Below the pieces are notes generated by a model. The model worked only from the letters and a program-made list of their open reading frames with translations, was not told where the DNA came from and ran no database searches. Below are positions 16,907 to 24,666 of a stretch of 36,586 bases of DNA, piece after piece. Each line of letters begins with the position of its first letter. The stretch's first letter is position 1. The translations under genes and the position numbers were made by a program. This DNA comes from Maribacter sp. (lineage in GTDB: Bacteria > Bacteroidota > Bacteroidia > Flavobacteriales > Flavobacteriaceae), in contig JAHDDL010000008.1 in assembly GCA_020629415.1 (NCBI GenBank), forward strand, positions 22,327 to 58,912. The letters run 5' to 3'.

Positions 16907-17106
16907 TCTTCATTAATTTTATCTCGAATCTTTCTACTGGTAATGAAAACCAAAAGAAGCACAATGGCGCATAATGAAGCCATTATACCAATTAATGCTA
17001 TGGTACTATTTTTTTCAAAAGGGTCGGCAAAATTCACTAGAGTTACATTATAGGCAATAAGCGCTATTGCAATTACAATGAATATTATGGATAATGTCTT
17101 GCTCAT
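16903..17106 (-). CDS. Small two-helix membrane protein
   Basis: A 67-aa hypothetical protein with two hydrophobic helices (TLSIIFIVIAIALIAYNVTL and TIALIGIMASLCAIVLLLVF) joined by a short polar turn and ending in a basic tail (TSRKIRDKINED). No family is recognised. The frame stays open to a TTG at 17130, but the ATG at 17106 follows an A-rich ATAAAAACAAG leader and begins right before the first helix, so I prefer it. The stop overlaps the end of the protease gene on the other strand. It lies 36 bp downstream of marC on the same strand and may be co-transcribed with it. Confidence 0.7.
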   Translation of the reverse strand: MSKTLSIIFIVIAIALIAYNVTLVNFADPFEKNSTIALIGIMASLCAIVLLLVFITSRKIRDKINED

Positions 17107-17142
17107 AAACTTGTTTTTATAAAAGTACAACCTTCTATCGGT

Positions 17143-17721
17143 CTAGAAAAGTTCATTAATATTTGCGGCGAACAATTTAACAGCTATGGCCATAAGAATT
17201 ACTCCAAATACTTTTCTAATGACGTTTACCCCATTCTTACCTAACATTTTTTCAATCTTAAGAGATGATTTAAGTACTATAAAAACAAAAATAATGTTCA
17301 CCACGATCGCTACTATAATATTCTCTACATAATATTCTGCACGTAAAGAAAGTAACGATGTCAGCGTACCTGCACCGGCAATTAGAGGGAAGGCAATTGG
17401 TACAATGGAGGCACTTTCCGGTTCATCGTCTTTGTACAATTGAATGCCTAAAATCATTTCAATTGCCAAAAAGAATATAATGAACGCTCCGGCAACGGCA
17501 AATGAATTTACATCAATGCCGATCAAACCTAATATTTCATCCCCTAGAAACAAAAATGCGACCATAATCACCGCAGCTACGATCGATGCCTTTTCAGACT
17601 GAATGTGACCTACTTTTTTTCTAAGACCAATAATAATGGGTATACTGCCTAAAATATCAATTACGGCGAATAAAACCATACTAGCGGTTGCAATTTCCCT
17701 TAAGTTAAAATGAAATTCCAT
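17143..17721 (-). CDS. MarC-family integral membrane protein
   Basis: A 192-aa protein of the MarC/NAAT family with six hydrophobic helices. The family start pattern FAVIDILGSIPIIIGLRKK (19-37) and the centre FPLIAGAGTLTSLLSL (with the AGAGT turn) are visible. MarC itself has no proven substrate; some relatives are said to move neutral amino acids. The ATG at 17721 lies 15 bp after a TAAATTTG -7 box at 17737-17744 on the minus strand. The small membrane protein at 16903-17106 follows on the same strand. Confidence 0.9.
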   Translation of the reverse strand: MEFHFNLREIATASMVLFAVIDILGSIPIIIGLRKKVGHIQSEKASIVAAVIMVAFLFLGDEILGLIGIDVNSFAVAGAFIIFFLAIEMILGIQLYKDDEPESASIVPIAFPLIAGAGTLTSLLSLRAEYYVENIIVAIVVNIIFVFIVLKSSLKIEKMLGKNGVNVIRKVFGVILMAIAVKLFAANINELF

Positions 17722-17736
17722 CTTTCAATTTTTTTG

Positions 17737-17744
17737 CAAATTTA
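17737..17744 (-). promoter_or_regulatory. -7 promoter element of the marC-like gene
   Basis: On the minus strand TAAATTTG matches TAnnTTTG exactly, 15 bp before the ATG at 17721. No good -33 box is seen at the expected distance. Confidence 0.4.
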
Positions 17745-17836
17745 CGTTTATAACTATGCACTTAGATGTTTATTGTTAAAATTTTCTAAGACCTATACTT
17801 TTTAAAAAATGTATCTTGCGCCCTTTAAATTAGGTT

Positions 17837-18406
17837 ATGTTTCAATTAGGGAAAACCATAGTATCCGAAGAGATAATAGAAAACGATTTTGTGTGTAATT
17901 TAAGTGCATGCAAAGGTGGTTGCTGTGTTGATGGCGAAGCAGGTGCGCCGGTGGAAGATTCTGAAACGGAGATAATGGTAGATATCTATGCTAAAGTGAA
18001 GCCTTTTTTAAGACCAGAAGGTGTTGCGGTTATTGAAGAGCAAGGTGCTTTTATCAAAGGTGAAGATGGTGAGTGGGAAACTCCTTTGGTAAACGGTAGT
18101 GAATGTGCCTACGTTATTTTCGATGAAAAGAAAATAGCTAAATGTGGTATTGAAGAAGCCTATAATCAGGGAGTAATAGATTGGAAAAAACCGGTTTCAT
18201 GCCACCTATATCCTATTAGAGTACGTGAATACACAGAATTGACCGCTGTCAATTACCATAAATGGCAAATCTGTGATCCCGCATGTGCTTTGGGTGATGA
18301 ATTAAAAGTGCCGCTATACAAGTTTGTAAAAGAGGCTTTGGTTCGCAAATTTGGAGAAGAATGGTATGCCGAATTAGAAGAAGTGGCAAAAGACCATCTT
18401 AAATAG
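17837..18406 (+). CDS. DUF3109 family protein
   Basis: A 189-aa cytoplasmic Cys-rich protein of family DUF3109. Cys20, Cys25, Cys29 and Cys30 (VCNLSACKGGCCVDGEAG) and further Cys in NGSECAYVIF, AKCGIEEAY, VSCHLYPIR and WQICDPACALG suggest a bound metal or iron-sulfur site, reminiscent of the YkgJ zinc/iron-binding family. The function is not known. It is divergent from marC, and its last 8 bases overlap the end of the opposing kinase gene. Confidence 0.9.
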   Translation: MFQLGKTIVSEEIIENDFVCNLSACKGGCCVDGEAGAPVEDSETEIMVDIYAKVKPFLRPEGVAVIEEQGAFIKGEDGEWETPLVNGSECAYVIFDEKKIAKCGIEEAYNQGVIDWKKPVSCHLYPIRVREYTELTAVNYHKWQICDPACALGDELKVPLYKFVKEALVRKFGEEWYAELEEVAKDHLK

Positions 18407-20336
18407 TAGGTATATAAATTACGATCTGTGTACCGATCGGGTTTGTGTTATCATCAAATTTATCAATGATATCCACATGGAAGAAATTCTCATAATCACG
18501 AGAAAAATTTGCAAGTCGTTCTTTAGTGATATCAATACCTACAGACTTTCTTTTTAGTAGTTTACTGTCTTTAATTTTCTCTGCGGCATCTCTACCTACA
18601 CCGTTATCGGTAATAACAATTTCTATAAATCCGCTTTTACCTTTTTTTACTTCTAGGTCAATATTCTTTAAGCCGTCTTTAGATGATAGTCCGTGCCATA
18701 GCGCATTCTCTAAAAAAGGCTGTAAAATAAGTGAAGGTATTTTAATGTTATGCGGGTCTATGTCATCTTTAATATGAACATTGAAGTTAATTTCATTTGA
18801 AAATCTAATATTCTCGATGTTCATATATAATTCTACTGTTTCCAGTTCTTCTGCCAGCGTAATTTCTCTTTGGGAAGATGCTTCCAATATTTTACGTACT
18901 AGTTTTGAGAACTTGTTTAAATAATGAACGGCATTCTTTTTCTCATTGTTTATAATATATAATTTTATGGAATTCAAAGAGTTGAATAAAAAATGCGGAT
19001 TCATTTGACTACGTAACATACTCTGTTCTAAAGTCAATAGTTTTTTGTCCGCATTAAGTTGACTTTGACGATAAAGAATATATAGTATGCCGATCAGTAA
19101 TATTAAGGATATACCAATGATAATAAGCATGGTCTTATTCTTTTTCAACCTCAATCGTACAGATTCGTTTTCTTGGGCAAGCCGCTCTAGCTGGTTGGCT
19201 CTTATTTGAGATTCATACCTTAAGATCATATCATTTACATATCTAAGGTTAAGCGCATTCGTTATACGTTCTTCATACTTTTTAGATTCTTTGAAATACT
19301 TCATACCCTTCTCATAATCATCTTTTTTTATCCAAAGTTCAGATAAGAATTTATTGGCATCCGCTATTTCAATATTAAATTCATATTTCTCTGCAAGTGC
19401 TAAACCAGATTCTAGGTTGGTTTCGGCAGCATCATAGTCTTCCAATCTAATATTTGCCCAGCCAAGGTTAATGTAAATTGTAGTAATTATCTTTTTGTCA
19501 TTTAAGGATATGGCTTTTAGTAGATTGGTTTCTAGTATGTTGATTGCTTCTTTAACCTTGCCTTGGTGAACATAGACGTGGGCTATATTATAATTGGCTT
19601 TTATTTTACCGGTACTGGAGTCTATAAGTTCATAATAGACCAATGATTTACGGAAATTTTTTAAACCAGGTTCTAGTTTACCTTGAGATTCATAACACTC
19701 TCCTAAGTTGAGGTGATTTATGGCCAAACCCAATTTATCATCAAGTTCTTTTTCCAGTAGCATGGCTTTTTCATACTTCTCTATGGCCAGTTCATATTGC
19801 TCTAACATTTGATAGATACTACCAATGCTGTTCAATGATACGATAATACTTTTTTTGAGCCCTAAATTAGGATTTGCAACCGTTTCGGCTAATTCTAAGG
19901 CATCTTGACTGTAATCCAAAGCGGATTTGAAAGCATCGGTACGTCTATGTACCGTACTTATCATATTAAGACAATAAACCCTAAATTCTATATTGTCTGC
20001 CTCTACAGATGCCTTTAGCGCTTGTTGGTATAAGTCGAGGGATTTAACATATAATGATTGATCGCGGTAAATACTGCCAAGATTATTTAGGGCATATGCC
20101 TGTCCTAAATAATATTTACTTAAAAGTGATTTTTGCTCTATATACCGCAGTGCGGTAGTGTCGTTGCTAAATGTGCCCAGTAGTCTATCTATTTCTTGAC
20201 AAGTTTTAGGAGTTGCCTTTAGCAAACTATCCGCACTTCTTTGTAAGCTTAGAGGTATGTCTTGAGAGTGGACAAGATTCGTTAACACTAAGGTGTGCAG
20301 AAGAAGGAATAGAATTTTGTACTTGAGTTTACGCAC
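18399..20336 (-). CDS. TPR-containing LytS-type sensor histidine kinase
   Basis: A 645-aa kinase. A signal peptide (1-24), a periplasmic array of tetratricopeptide repeats (about 75-360; e.g. LNNLGSIYRDQSLYVKSLDLYQQAL), a membrane helix (402-422), and a cytoplasmic His_kinase domain with His448 in RSQMNPHFLFNSLNSIKLY, then an HATPase with LQPFLENALWHG and ITDNGVGRD. This is the LytS/YehU-like family that signals to LytTR regulators; the regulator gene lies just upstream, 50 bp away. The start is GTG (20336), placed directly before the signal peptide. TPR-carrying kinases of this type are common in Bacteroidota, with unknown signals. The stop overlaps DUF3109. Confidence 0.92.
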   Translation of the reverse strand: MRKLKYKILFLLLHTLVLTNLVHSQDIPLSLQRSADSLLKATPKTCQEIDRLLGTFSNDTTALRYIEQKSLLSKYYLGQAYALNNLGSIYRDQSLYVKSLDLYQQALKASVEADNIEFRVYCLNMISTVHRRTDAFKSALDYSQDALELAETVANPNLGLKKSIIVSLNSIGSIYQMLEQYELAIEKYEKAMLLEKELDDKLGLAINHLNLGECYESQGKLEPGLKNFRKSLVYYELIDSSTGKIKANYNIAHVYVHQGKVKEAINILETNLLKAISLNDKKIITTIYINLGWANIRLEDYDAAETNLESGLALAEKYEFNIEIADANKFLSELWIKKDDYEKGMKYFKESKKYEERITNALNLRYVNDMILRYESQIRANQLERLAQENESVRLRLKKNKTMLIIIGISLILLIGILYILYRQSQLNADKKLLTLEQSMLRSQMNPHFLFNSLNSIKLYIINNEKKNAVHYLNKFSKLVRKILEASSQREITLAEELETVELYMNIENIRFSNEINFNVHIKDDIDPHNIKIPSLILQPFLENALWHGLSSKDGLKNIDLEVKKGKSGFIEIVITDNGVGRDAAEKIKDSKLLKRKSVGIDITKERLANFSRDYENFFHVDIIDKFDDNTNPIGTQIVIYIPTI

Positions 20337-20386
20337 TATTAATTTTAGAAAAGCTGAATAATATTTATGAGAGCCAAGTTAATGGT

Positions 20387-21121
20387 TTAAAGCATGTCTA
20401 AAAAATCTGATTTTTTTTGCCTGGATACAGGAATTTTATGATTTGATTTCAATACCACATAACCATCTGTCTTAAGAAACTCTTTTATCTTATTTAAATT
20501 AATGATGTATGAATTATGAATTCTAAAAAATGAATCTGAAGGTAATAGTTCATTTACTTCTTTTAGCTTTTTTGTAAGTACTATTTTTTGCCCATCATTT
20601 AAAAATATGGTGCTATAATTACCATCAGATTCAGCGTATAATATTTCATCACTTTCCAGAAACAATATCTTACCATCCGTGTTAAGGGTAATGCGCTTGT
20701 GTATTGCTTTGGAATTATAATTTATAAGTGCCATTTCTAAATTTTCCACAGAAAAATTTGAACTATGGAATTTTTTTATTTTTACAATGGTTTCTTCCAA
20801 ATCATCCGTATCAATGGGCTTTAAAAGATAATCTAATGCCTGACTTTTTATCGCTTTCAACGCATATTGATGATACGCGGTGGTAATAATAACGGGGAAA
20901 TTTTTATTTGTAAGTTTTCTAATAAACTGAAAACCGTCCATTGTTGGCATTTCTATATCTAAAAAAAGGCAGTCTGGCGTGTTTTTTTCTAAATAGGACA
21001 ATGCTTCATGGGGGTTTGTAAATGATGCTATTACATTGATTTCATCACTAAAATTTGTTAGTTCCCAGGTGAGGCTTTGAAGCGCTTTAATTTCATCATC
21101 AACGATTACGGCTTGTAACAT
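20387..21121 (-). CDS. LytTR-family response regulator
   Basis: A 244-aa regulator. The receiver domain (1-115) has the acidic pair Asp8-Asp9, phosphorylatable Asp55 (LFLDIEMPTMDGF), Thr80 and Lys101 (LLKPID). A LytTR DNA-binding domain follows (about 141-244) with ESDEILYAESDGNYS, FFRIHNSYIINLNKIKEF and HKIPVSRQKK. It pairs with the TPR histidine kinase at 18399-20336, with which it forms an operon. LytTR proteins bind pairs of direct 9-bp-type repeats; the target genes are not evident, but the secreted-protein genes at 21427-22135 lie divergently. Confidence 0.94.
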   Translation of the reverse strand: MLQAVIVDDEIKALQSLTWELTNFSDEINVIASFTNPHEALSYLEKNTPDCLFLDIEMPTMDGFQFIRKLTNKNFPVIITTAYHQYALKAIKSQALDYLLKPIDTDDLEETIVKIKKFHSSNFSVENLEMALINYNSKAIHKRITLNTDGKILFLESDEILYAESDGNYSTIFLNDGQKIVLTKKLKEVNELLPSDSFFRIHNSYIINLNKIKEFLKTDGYVVLKSNHKIPVSRQKKSDFLDML

Positions 21122-21426
21122 AAAAGATCGGGTATCAAGTTAGAAAGTTATGAAAAATTAAACGCTTGTCTAATTTTCTGGTATTAATTTGTATCAATGG
21201 AGGAAATATTGGTGTAATCGGTAAATTTTGGTCCCAGGGTTTTAAATCACATACCATCAATAAAAAGAAAGAAAAAGACTACAAAAGTAAAATTTTGTGA
21301 ACTGGACTAAATTTTTGTTTTCCGATTATACAAAAAAAGGCACAGGTTATACAATATAGGTCTACCAGTTTTGAGCTTAAATTTACCTTTAGCAAAGAAC
21401 TTCAGGTTGTTATAAATGAATTTGAT
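21122..21426. other. Divergent intergenic region
   Basis: No gene seen in these 305 bp. It should hold the leftward promoter of the LytTR/kinase operon and the rightward promoter of the small secreted genes; I could not fix either with a full -33/-7 match. Confidence 0.4.
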
Positions 21427-21567
21427 ATGAGGAAATGCAGCATTATGTTGGCATTATTTATAGTAGTCTTATTGATTGCTTCTCAGTTTATGAAGGAAGA
21501 AGGGCGTTTAAATGAAAATTTGGCTGTAGCGAGCAAAGTTCAAGACCAGAACTTTAATAGACCTTAA
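21427..21567 (+). CDS. Candidate 46-aa membrane-anchored peptide
   Basis: A short frame from ATG 21427 to TAA 21565-21567 encodes a basic N-terminus, one hydrophobic helix (IMLALFIVVLLIASQF) and a polar tail ending in VQDQNFNRP. The pattern of a membrane anchor or signal peptide and the 10-bp spacing to the next gene suggest a real small gene in one mRNA with it. It is too short for a family call; a chance frame is possible. Confidence 0.45.
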   Translation: MRKCSIMLALFIVVLLIASQFMKEEGRLNENLAVASKVQDQNFNRP

Positions 21568-21577
21568 TTATAAATCC

Positions 21578-22135
21578 ATGCAGAGCATTATTAGATTTAT
21601 ATACAAGTCTTTTAAAATAGTTTGTTTTTGGTTTGTACCATTCATTTTACTTGCGGGCGGTTCAAAAGCAGATTTTGAAACGTCAAGTTTAAGAGACGGT
21701 ACTTGTAGTTTTGATATTGAAGGTAAAATGAGCTTCCATTTAGACGGAATAGCAACCTTTGAAAATAGTAGTGAAGAAGATAAACTTTGTAATACAACAG
21801 AAAAATTGTTGTTGCGTTTTGTTACTTGTGATGATGCGCAGTTGCAAACTTTAGAGTTTATAATTGCATCTAAAACAAAAGGTAATTATGGGGTGCAATC
21901 AGGAACATATAGTGTTCAAAATATTGACCGACTGATGAAAAGTTTCAGTGGGGTTTTTGGTTTTGCAGATATGGGAGGTTTAAGTGAATTGCCTTTTTTG
22001 GTAAAATCCGGGAACATTATTATTGCCGATAGTTATGCTAACATGATAGATGGTAGATTAGAGGTACAATTAGAAAATACAAAGGGAGAAGCATTATACA
22101 TTAATGGTTCTTTTAATGCAGAAATAAAGGTTTAA
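21578..22135 (+). CDS. Unrecognised exported protein (185 aa)
   Basis: No family recognised. The N-terminus carries basic residues and a hydrophobic core (IVCFWFVPFILLAGG) ending in GSKA, a likely signal peptidase site before DFETSS. The mature part has Cys43, Cys71 and Cys84, perhaps including a disulfide, and beta-rich segments (CSFDIEGKMSFHL, GEALYINGSFNAEIKV). It follows the 46-aa frame by 10 bp and is divergent from the LytTR operon. The nearest downstream terminator is 350 bp away, at 22491-22520. Confidence 0.7.
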   Translation: MQSIIRFIYKSFKIVCFWFVPFILLAGGSKADFETSSLRDGTCSFDIEGKMSFHLDGIATFENSSEEDKLCNTTEKLLLRFVTCDDAQLQTLEFIIASKTKGNYGVQSGTYSVQNIDRLMKSFSGVFGFADMGGLSELPFLVKSGNIIIADSYANMIDGRLEVQLENTKGEALYINGSFNAEIKV

Positions 22136-22490
22136 AATTAGTACGGTTCTTTATAAGATAGTGTATGTTATCTTATATCTAATGTTTGAGCGCCAAAATA
22201 AGTATAACTACGATTCGTCGTACGATTACATTCTAAGAAAAGGTTTCGGGGGAACTACCTTTATTAGACTTGGTGGGCATTTTTCATAATAGAAGCATTA
22301 GTGGGACCGTACATTTTTTTTGTCCTGTATATTATGAGCATAAATTACTATTGATTGGGCGATATGGATTTAAATTGTGAAAACTTAAATGATTTTAATC
22401 CTGAATTATATAACAATTAGTGTTACATGTTCTATTGGTAATAGAAGTTATTTCAAAGAAATATTTAATCGGAATTTTCTATAAAAAATA
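22136..22490. other. Gap with one tiny uncertain frame
   Basis: The only candidate is a 35-codon plus-strand frame from ATG 22182 to TAA 22287-22289, ending in FGGTTFIRLGGHFS. It has protein-like composition but no recognisable family, and no clear leader. I see no RNA gene or mobile remnant in the rest. Confidence 0.3.
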
Positions 22491-22520
22491 AAAAAGACCC
22501 CGCATAATGGGGTCTTTTTT
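22491..22520. terminator. Bidirectional rho-independent terminator
   Basis: AAAAAGACCCC (22491-22501) pairs with GGGGTCTTTTT (22509-22519) around a 7-nt loop. Both strands have T-rich tails. It can end a plus-strand transcript from 21578 or a minus-strand transcript from the small frames at 22555-22895. Confidence 0.9.
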
Positions 22521-22554
22521 ATATACGGCTAAGCCGAGGTTAAGTAAGGGGGTC

Positions 22555-22644
22555 TTATTTATCGTTAGTGATATATGGCTTTAATACTGTTGAAAAAACT
22601 AACGCAGCTGCATATATCATCAATATTGTGATGTAATTATCCAT
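22555..22644 (-). CDS. Candidate 29-aa membrane microprotein
   Basis: From ATG 22644 a frame of 29 codons encodes a single hydrophobic helix (ITILMIYAAALVFSTVL) flanked by polar ends. It ends 35 bp before a strong terminator on the same strand, which suggests a transcript passes through it. A chance frame cannot be ruled out. Confidence 0.3.
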   Translation of the reverse strand: MDNYITILMIYAAALVFSTVLKPYITNDK

Positions 22645-22694
22645 AACTTAAGTATTAGAGTATAAGTTATATACGTAGAAAATCTGTGTTTGGA

Positions 22695-22895
22695 TTACGG
22701 AAATTTAATCGTATCGTTAAATAAGGTATGGTACGTTAATCTTATGGCACTTTTAAGGTTGTACCATTTATAACTGAGTCTCATTTTAAACAATTCTATT
22801 GAATGAGACTTTATCTTTTTATACAGATAGAAAGATAATTTTGATGCCAGAAATAAACCGGCATAAACGAGTAAGGTTTGTAGGTATTGGGACAT
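22695..22895 (-). CDS. Small membrane-associated hypothetical protein (66 aa)
   Basis: The N-terminus is one hydrophobic helix (YLQTLLVYAGLFLASKLSFYL), followed by a strongly basic, aromatic tail (KMRLSYKWYNLKSAIRLTYH). No family recognised. The frame is open to a TTG at 22901, but the ATG at 22895 is the better start. Together with 22555-22644 it may form a minus-strand transcript ending at 22491. Confidence 0.4.
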   Translation of the reverse strand: MSQYLQTLLVYAGLFLASKLSFYLYKKIKSHSIELFKMRLSYKWYNLKSAIRLTYHTLFNDTIKFP

Positions 22896-22939
22896 ATACA
22901 AAAAAACGTATAAGTAGGTAATTTCTTACAATATAGATA

Positions 22940-22980
22940 TGCATTTCATCGAAAAGTGTTTCGTTTTTCGATGAAATGCA
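22940..22980. repeat. 16-bp perfect inverted repeat
   Basis: TGCATTTCATCGAAAA (22940-22955) is mirrored by TTTTCGATGAAATGCA (22965-22980) around nine bases. It lies between the end of the isomerase gene and the small gene at 22895. There is no T-run directly after the stem on either strand, so it may be an mRNA 3' hairpin or a protein-binding dyad. Confidence 0.7.
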
Positions 22981-23007
22981 ATTTTGATCATTTGTGTTTG
23001 TACTAAA

Positions 23008-23053
23008 TATTGAGGCTTATAAAAAAGCATCAACTTTTTTATAAGCCTCAATA
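23008..23053 (-). repeat. 20-bp perfect hairpin across a stop codon
   Basis: The segments 23008-23027 and 23034-23053 are perfect inverse complements around six bases. On the minus strand the first arm encodes the end of the isomerase gene and the second contains its TAA (23019-23017). The hairpin resembles a terminator with the A/T tracts inside the stem. Confidence 0.8.
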
Positions 23054-23940
23054 ACGGCTAGCTCACCTTCCTTGCCATCTCTAGAGTTACCATGTTCCAT
23101 ACCTAAAACCCCGTTATATCCTTGTGCATGTATCCATTTAAATACATTGTGGTAATTAATCTCCCCTGTCGTTGGTTCATTTCTACCAGGGTTGTCTCCA
23201 ATCTGGATATATGCAATTTCAGACCAAGAGGCTTCCATATTAGGTATTAGATTGCCCTCTTGTATTTGCTGATGATAAATGTCGAACAATATTTTACATG
23301 AGGGCGAATCTACCGCGCTACAAATTTCAAATGCCTGTGGTGAATCCGTTAAAAATAAACCTGGGTGATTTCTGAAATTTAAGGGCTCCAAAACCATAGT
23401 AATATTATGTGGTTCCAATAATGCCGAAGCTTGTTTTAGACTTTCAATTACATTGGCGGTCTGGTAACCCATTTTTAGCTTTAAGTCTAAATGACCTGGT
23501 ACAACGGTCATCCATTTGGCGTTTACCCGTTTTGCAACCGCTATAGAGTTTTTGATGTCATTTAAAAACTCTTCCCTTTTGGTTTTATCTCCAGATGCCA
23601 AGTTGGGTGTTTTCCAATGTATTTCATGCGCTACAAATACACCCATTTCTAAGCCTCGTTCTTTCATGGTTTTCGCCATTTTTTCTTGAAGCGCTACAGG
23701 TCGTTTTCGCATTTCATTATCTTCAAATGCGGTATAACCTTGATCTGCCATAAAGTTGAGTTGGTCTATAGGGTCGTCACCGGCCAAATGTTTAAACATG
23801 CCCAAATGAGGTGCGTATTTTAAATTGTATTTATGGGCAAATCCCTCATTGGTAATTGCATTTGCATAAGATAATGTGCTGCCTATTGAGATTGCACCCG
23901 TGGTCAGGGCAGATTTTTGAATAAAGCTTCTTCTTTTCAT
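23017..23940 (-). CDS. Exported hydroxypyruvate isomerase-like TIM-barrel protein
   Basis: A 307-aa member of the sugar phosphate isomerase/epimerase (AP_endonuc_2) superfamily, closest in pattern to hydroxypyruvate isomerase: MVLEPLNFRNHPGLFLT (Glu185), ILFDIYHQQ (Asp220, His223), YIQIGDNPGRNEPTTGEINY (Gln246) and LGMEHGNS (Glu282) form the usual metal site. The N-terminus MKRRSFIQKSALTTGAISIG is twin-arginine-like, so it probably acts in the periplasm, unlike cytoplasmic Hyi. It is third in a minus-strand operon after the GMC dehydrogenase and its small subunit, behind a 78-bp gap with a 14-bp hairpin. In that setting a 3-keto-sugar isomerase or hydratase role is more plausible than hydroxypyruvate isomerisation; this is inference. 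Confidence 0.85.
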   Translation of the reverse strand: MKRRSFIQKSALTTGAISIGSTLSYANAITNEGFAHKYNLKYAPHLGMFKHLAGDDPIDQLNFMADQGYTAFEDNEMRKRPVALQEKMAKTMKERGLEMGVFVAHEIHWKTPNLASGDKTKREEFLNDIKNSIAVAKRVNAKWMTVVPGHLDLKLKMGYQTANVIESLKQASALLEPHNITMVLEPLNFRNHPGLFLTDSPQAFEICSAVDSPSCKILFDIYHQQIQEGNLIPNMEASWSEIAYIQIGDNPGRNEPTTGEINYHNVFKWIHAQGYNGVLGMEHGNSRDGKEGELAVIEAYKKVDAFL

Positions 23941-23960
23941 GAATATTGTATTTAAATGAA

Positions 23961-23997
23961 AATAGCCAAGAACAATGAAAAACTGTTCTTGGCTATT
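23961..23997 (-). promoter_or_regulatory. Intercistronic 14-bp hairpin
   Basis: AATAGCCAAGAACA (23961-23974) pairs exactly with TGTTCTTGGCTATT (23984-23997) around nine bases, between the small-subunit gene and the isomerase gene. On the minus strand it is followed by TTTTC only, so it is at most a weak terminator; it could also mark an mRNA processing or stability point. Confidence 0.65.
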
Positions 23998-24018
23998 GAA
24001 TTATAAATTATCGGTTAT

Positions 24019-24666
24019 TTATAACGACCAAGCCTTACCTTCTGTAAGCTCTTGAAGGTCGCCACATGCTACATATTCACCTGGTACAGGTAAGTATGCC
24101 AAAACATTTTCACCAACATATTCAGAAGCTTTATAGCCCCAAATAGTCATACCTCTTAAATTATTTGCAAAAGCAAATCTTGAAACTTCGTCATCTAATT
24201 CAGCCGTATCACCATCTGCAATAGCTTTTGTATAACTGTTTATAGTCTTGAACATCTCTGCTTGTTCATCCTTATTATACTTTAAGGATGCAGCCAAAAC
24301 TGGTTCAAGGTCCTCTGCGGTCAAATCTTCAACTTTTTCTTTACCAGAATCTGCCAAAGCTTTATTTGTAAACTTGGACATGGACATTTTAAGAAAATCT
24401 TGTTGTTCCTTTTCCATAACATCTTTTGCAAATCTGTCAATAAAAATATCAACTTGCACTTCTGATGCAGAAGGTGTATCTGTTTTTGGTAAAATAATAT
24501 CTACCAATTTAGAAAGAACAGCTCCTTCGTTTTGAGCTAAAAATTCTGGAGTCCAAGTAAGGGCAGGTTCACTTTTACAACTTTGTACAATTGATAATAA
24601 TGTTGGGGTGGCCACCATATATCCAAGTGACATTCCCATATTTTTTAATACACGTCTTCTATCCAT
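24019..24666 (-). CDS. Gluconate 2-dehydrogenase subunit 3-like protein (Tat leader)
   Basis: A 215-aa small partner subunit of GMC dehydrogenases (Gluconate_2-dh3 family). The leader MDRRRVLKNMGMSLG carries a twin-arginine motif (Arg3-Arg5) and the hydrophobic part ends at VQSC (Cys30), a possible lipobox. The mature region has LVDIILPKTDTPSASEVQVDIFID, the typical family start, and a C-terminal WGYKASEYVGENVLAYLPVPGEY. In FAD-glucose and gluconate dehydrogenases this subunit chaperones and exports the flavoprotein. Its ATG overlaps the GMC stop as TAATG, so the two are translationally coupled. Confidence 0.9.
   Translation of the reverse strand: MDRRRVLKNMGMSLGYMVATPTLLSIVQSCKSEPALTWTPEFLAQNEGAVLSKLVDIILPKTDTPSASEVQVDIFIDRFAKDVMEKEQQDFLKMSMSKFTNKALADSGKEKVEDLTAEDLEPVLAASLKYNKDEQAEMFKTINSYTKAIADGDTAELDDEVSRFAFANNLRGMTIWGYKASEYVGENVLAYLPVPGEYVACGDLQELTEGKAWSL

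Noticed and set aside
22940..22980. Chromosome dimer resolution (dif) site
   Set aside because: The dyad is perfect with a short loop and lacks the two XerC/XerD half-sites around a 6-bp centre.
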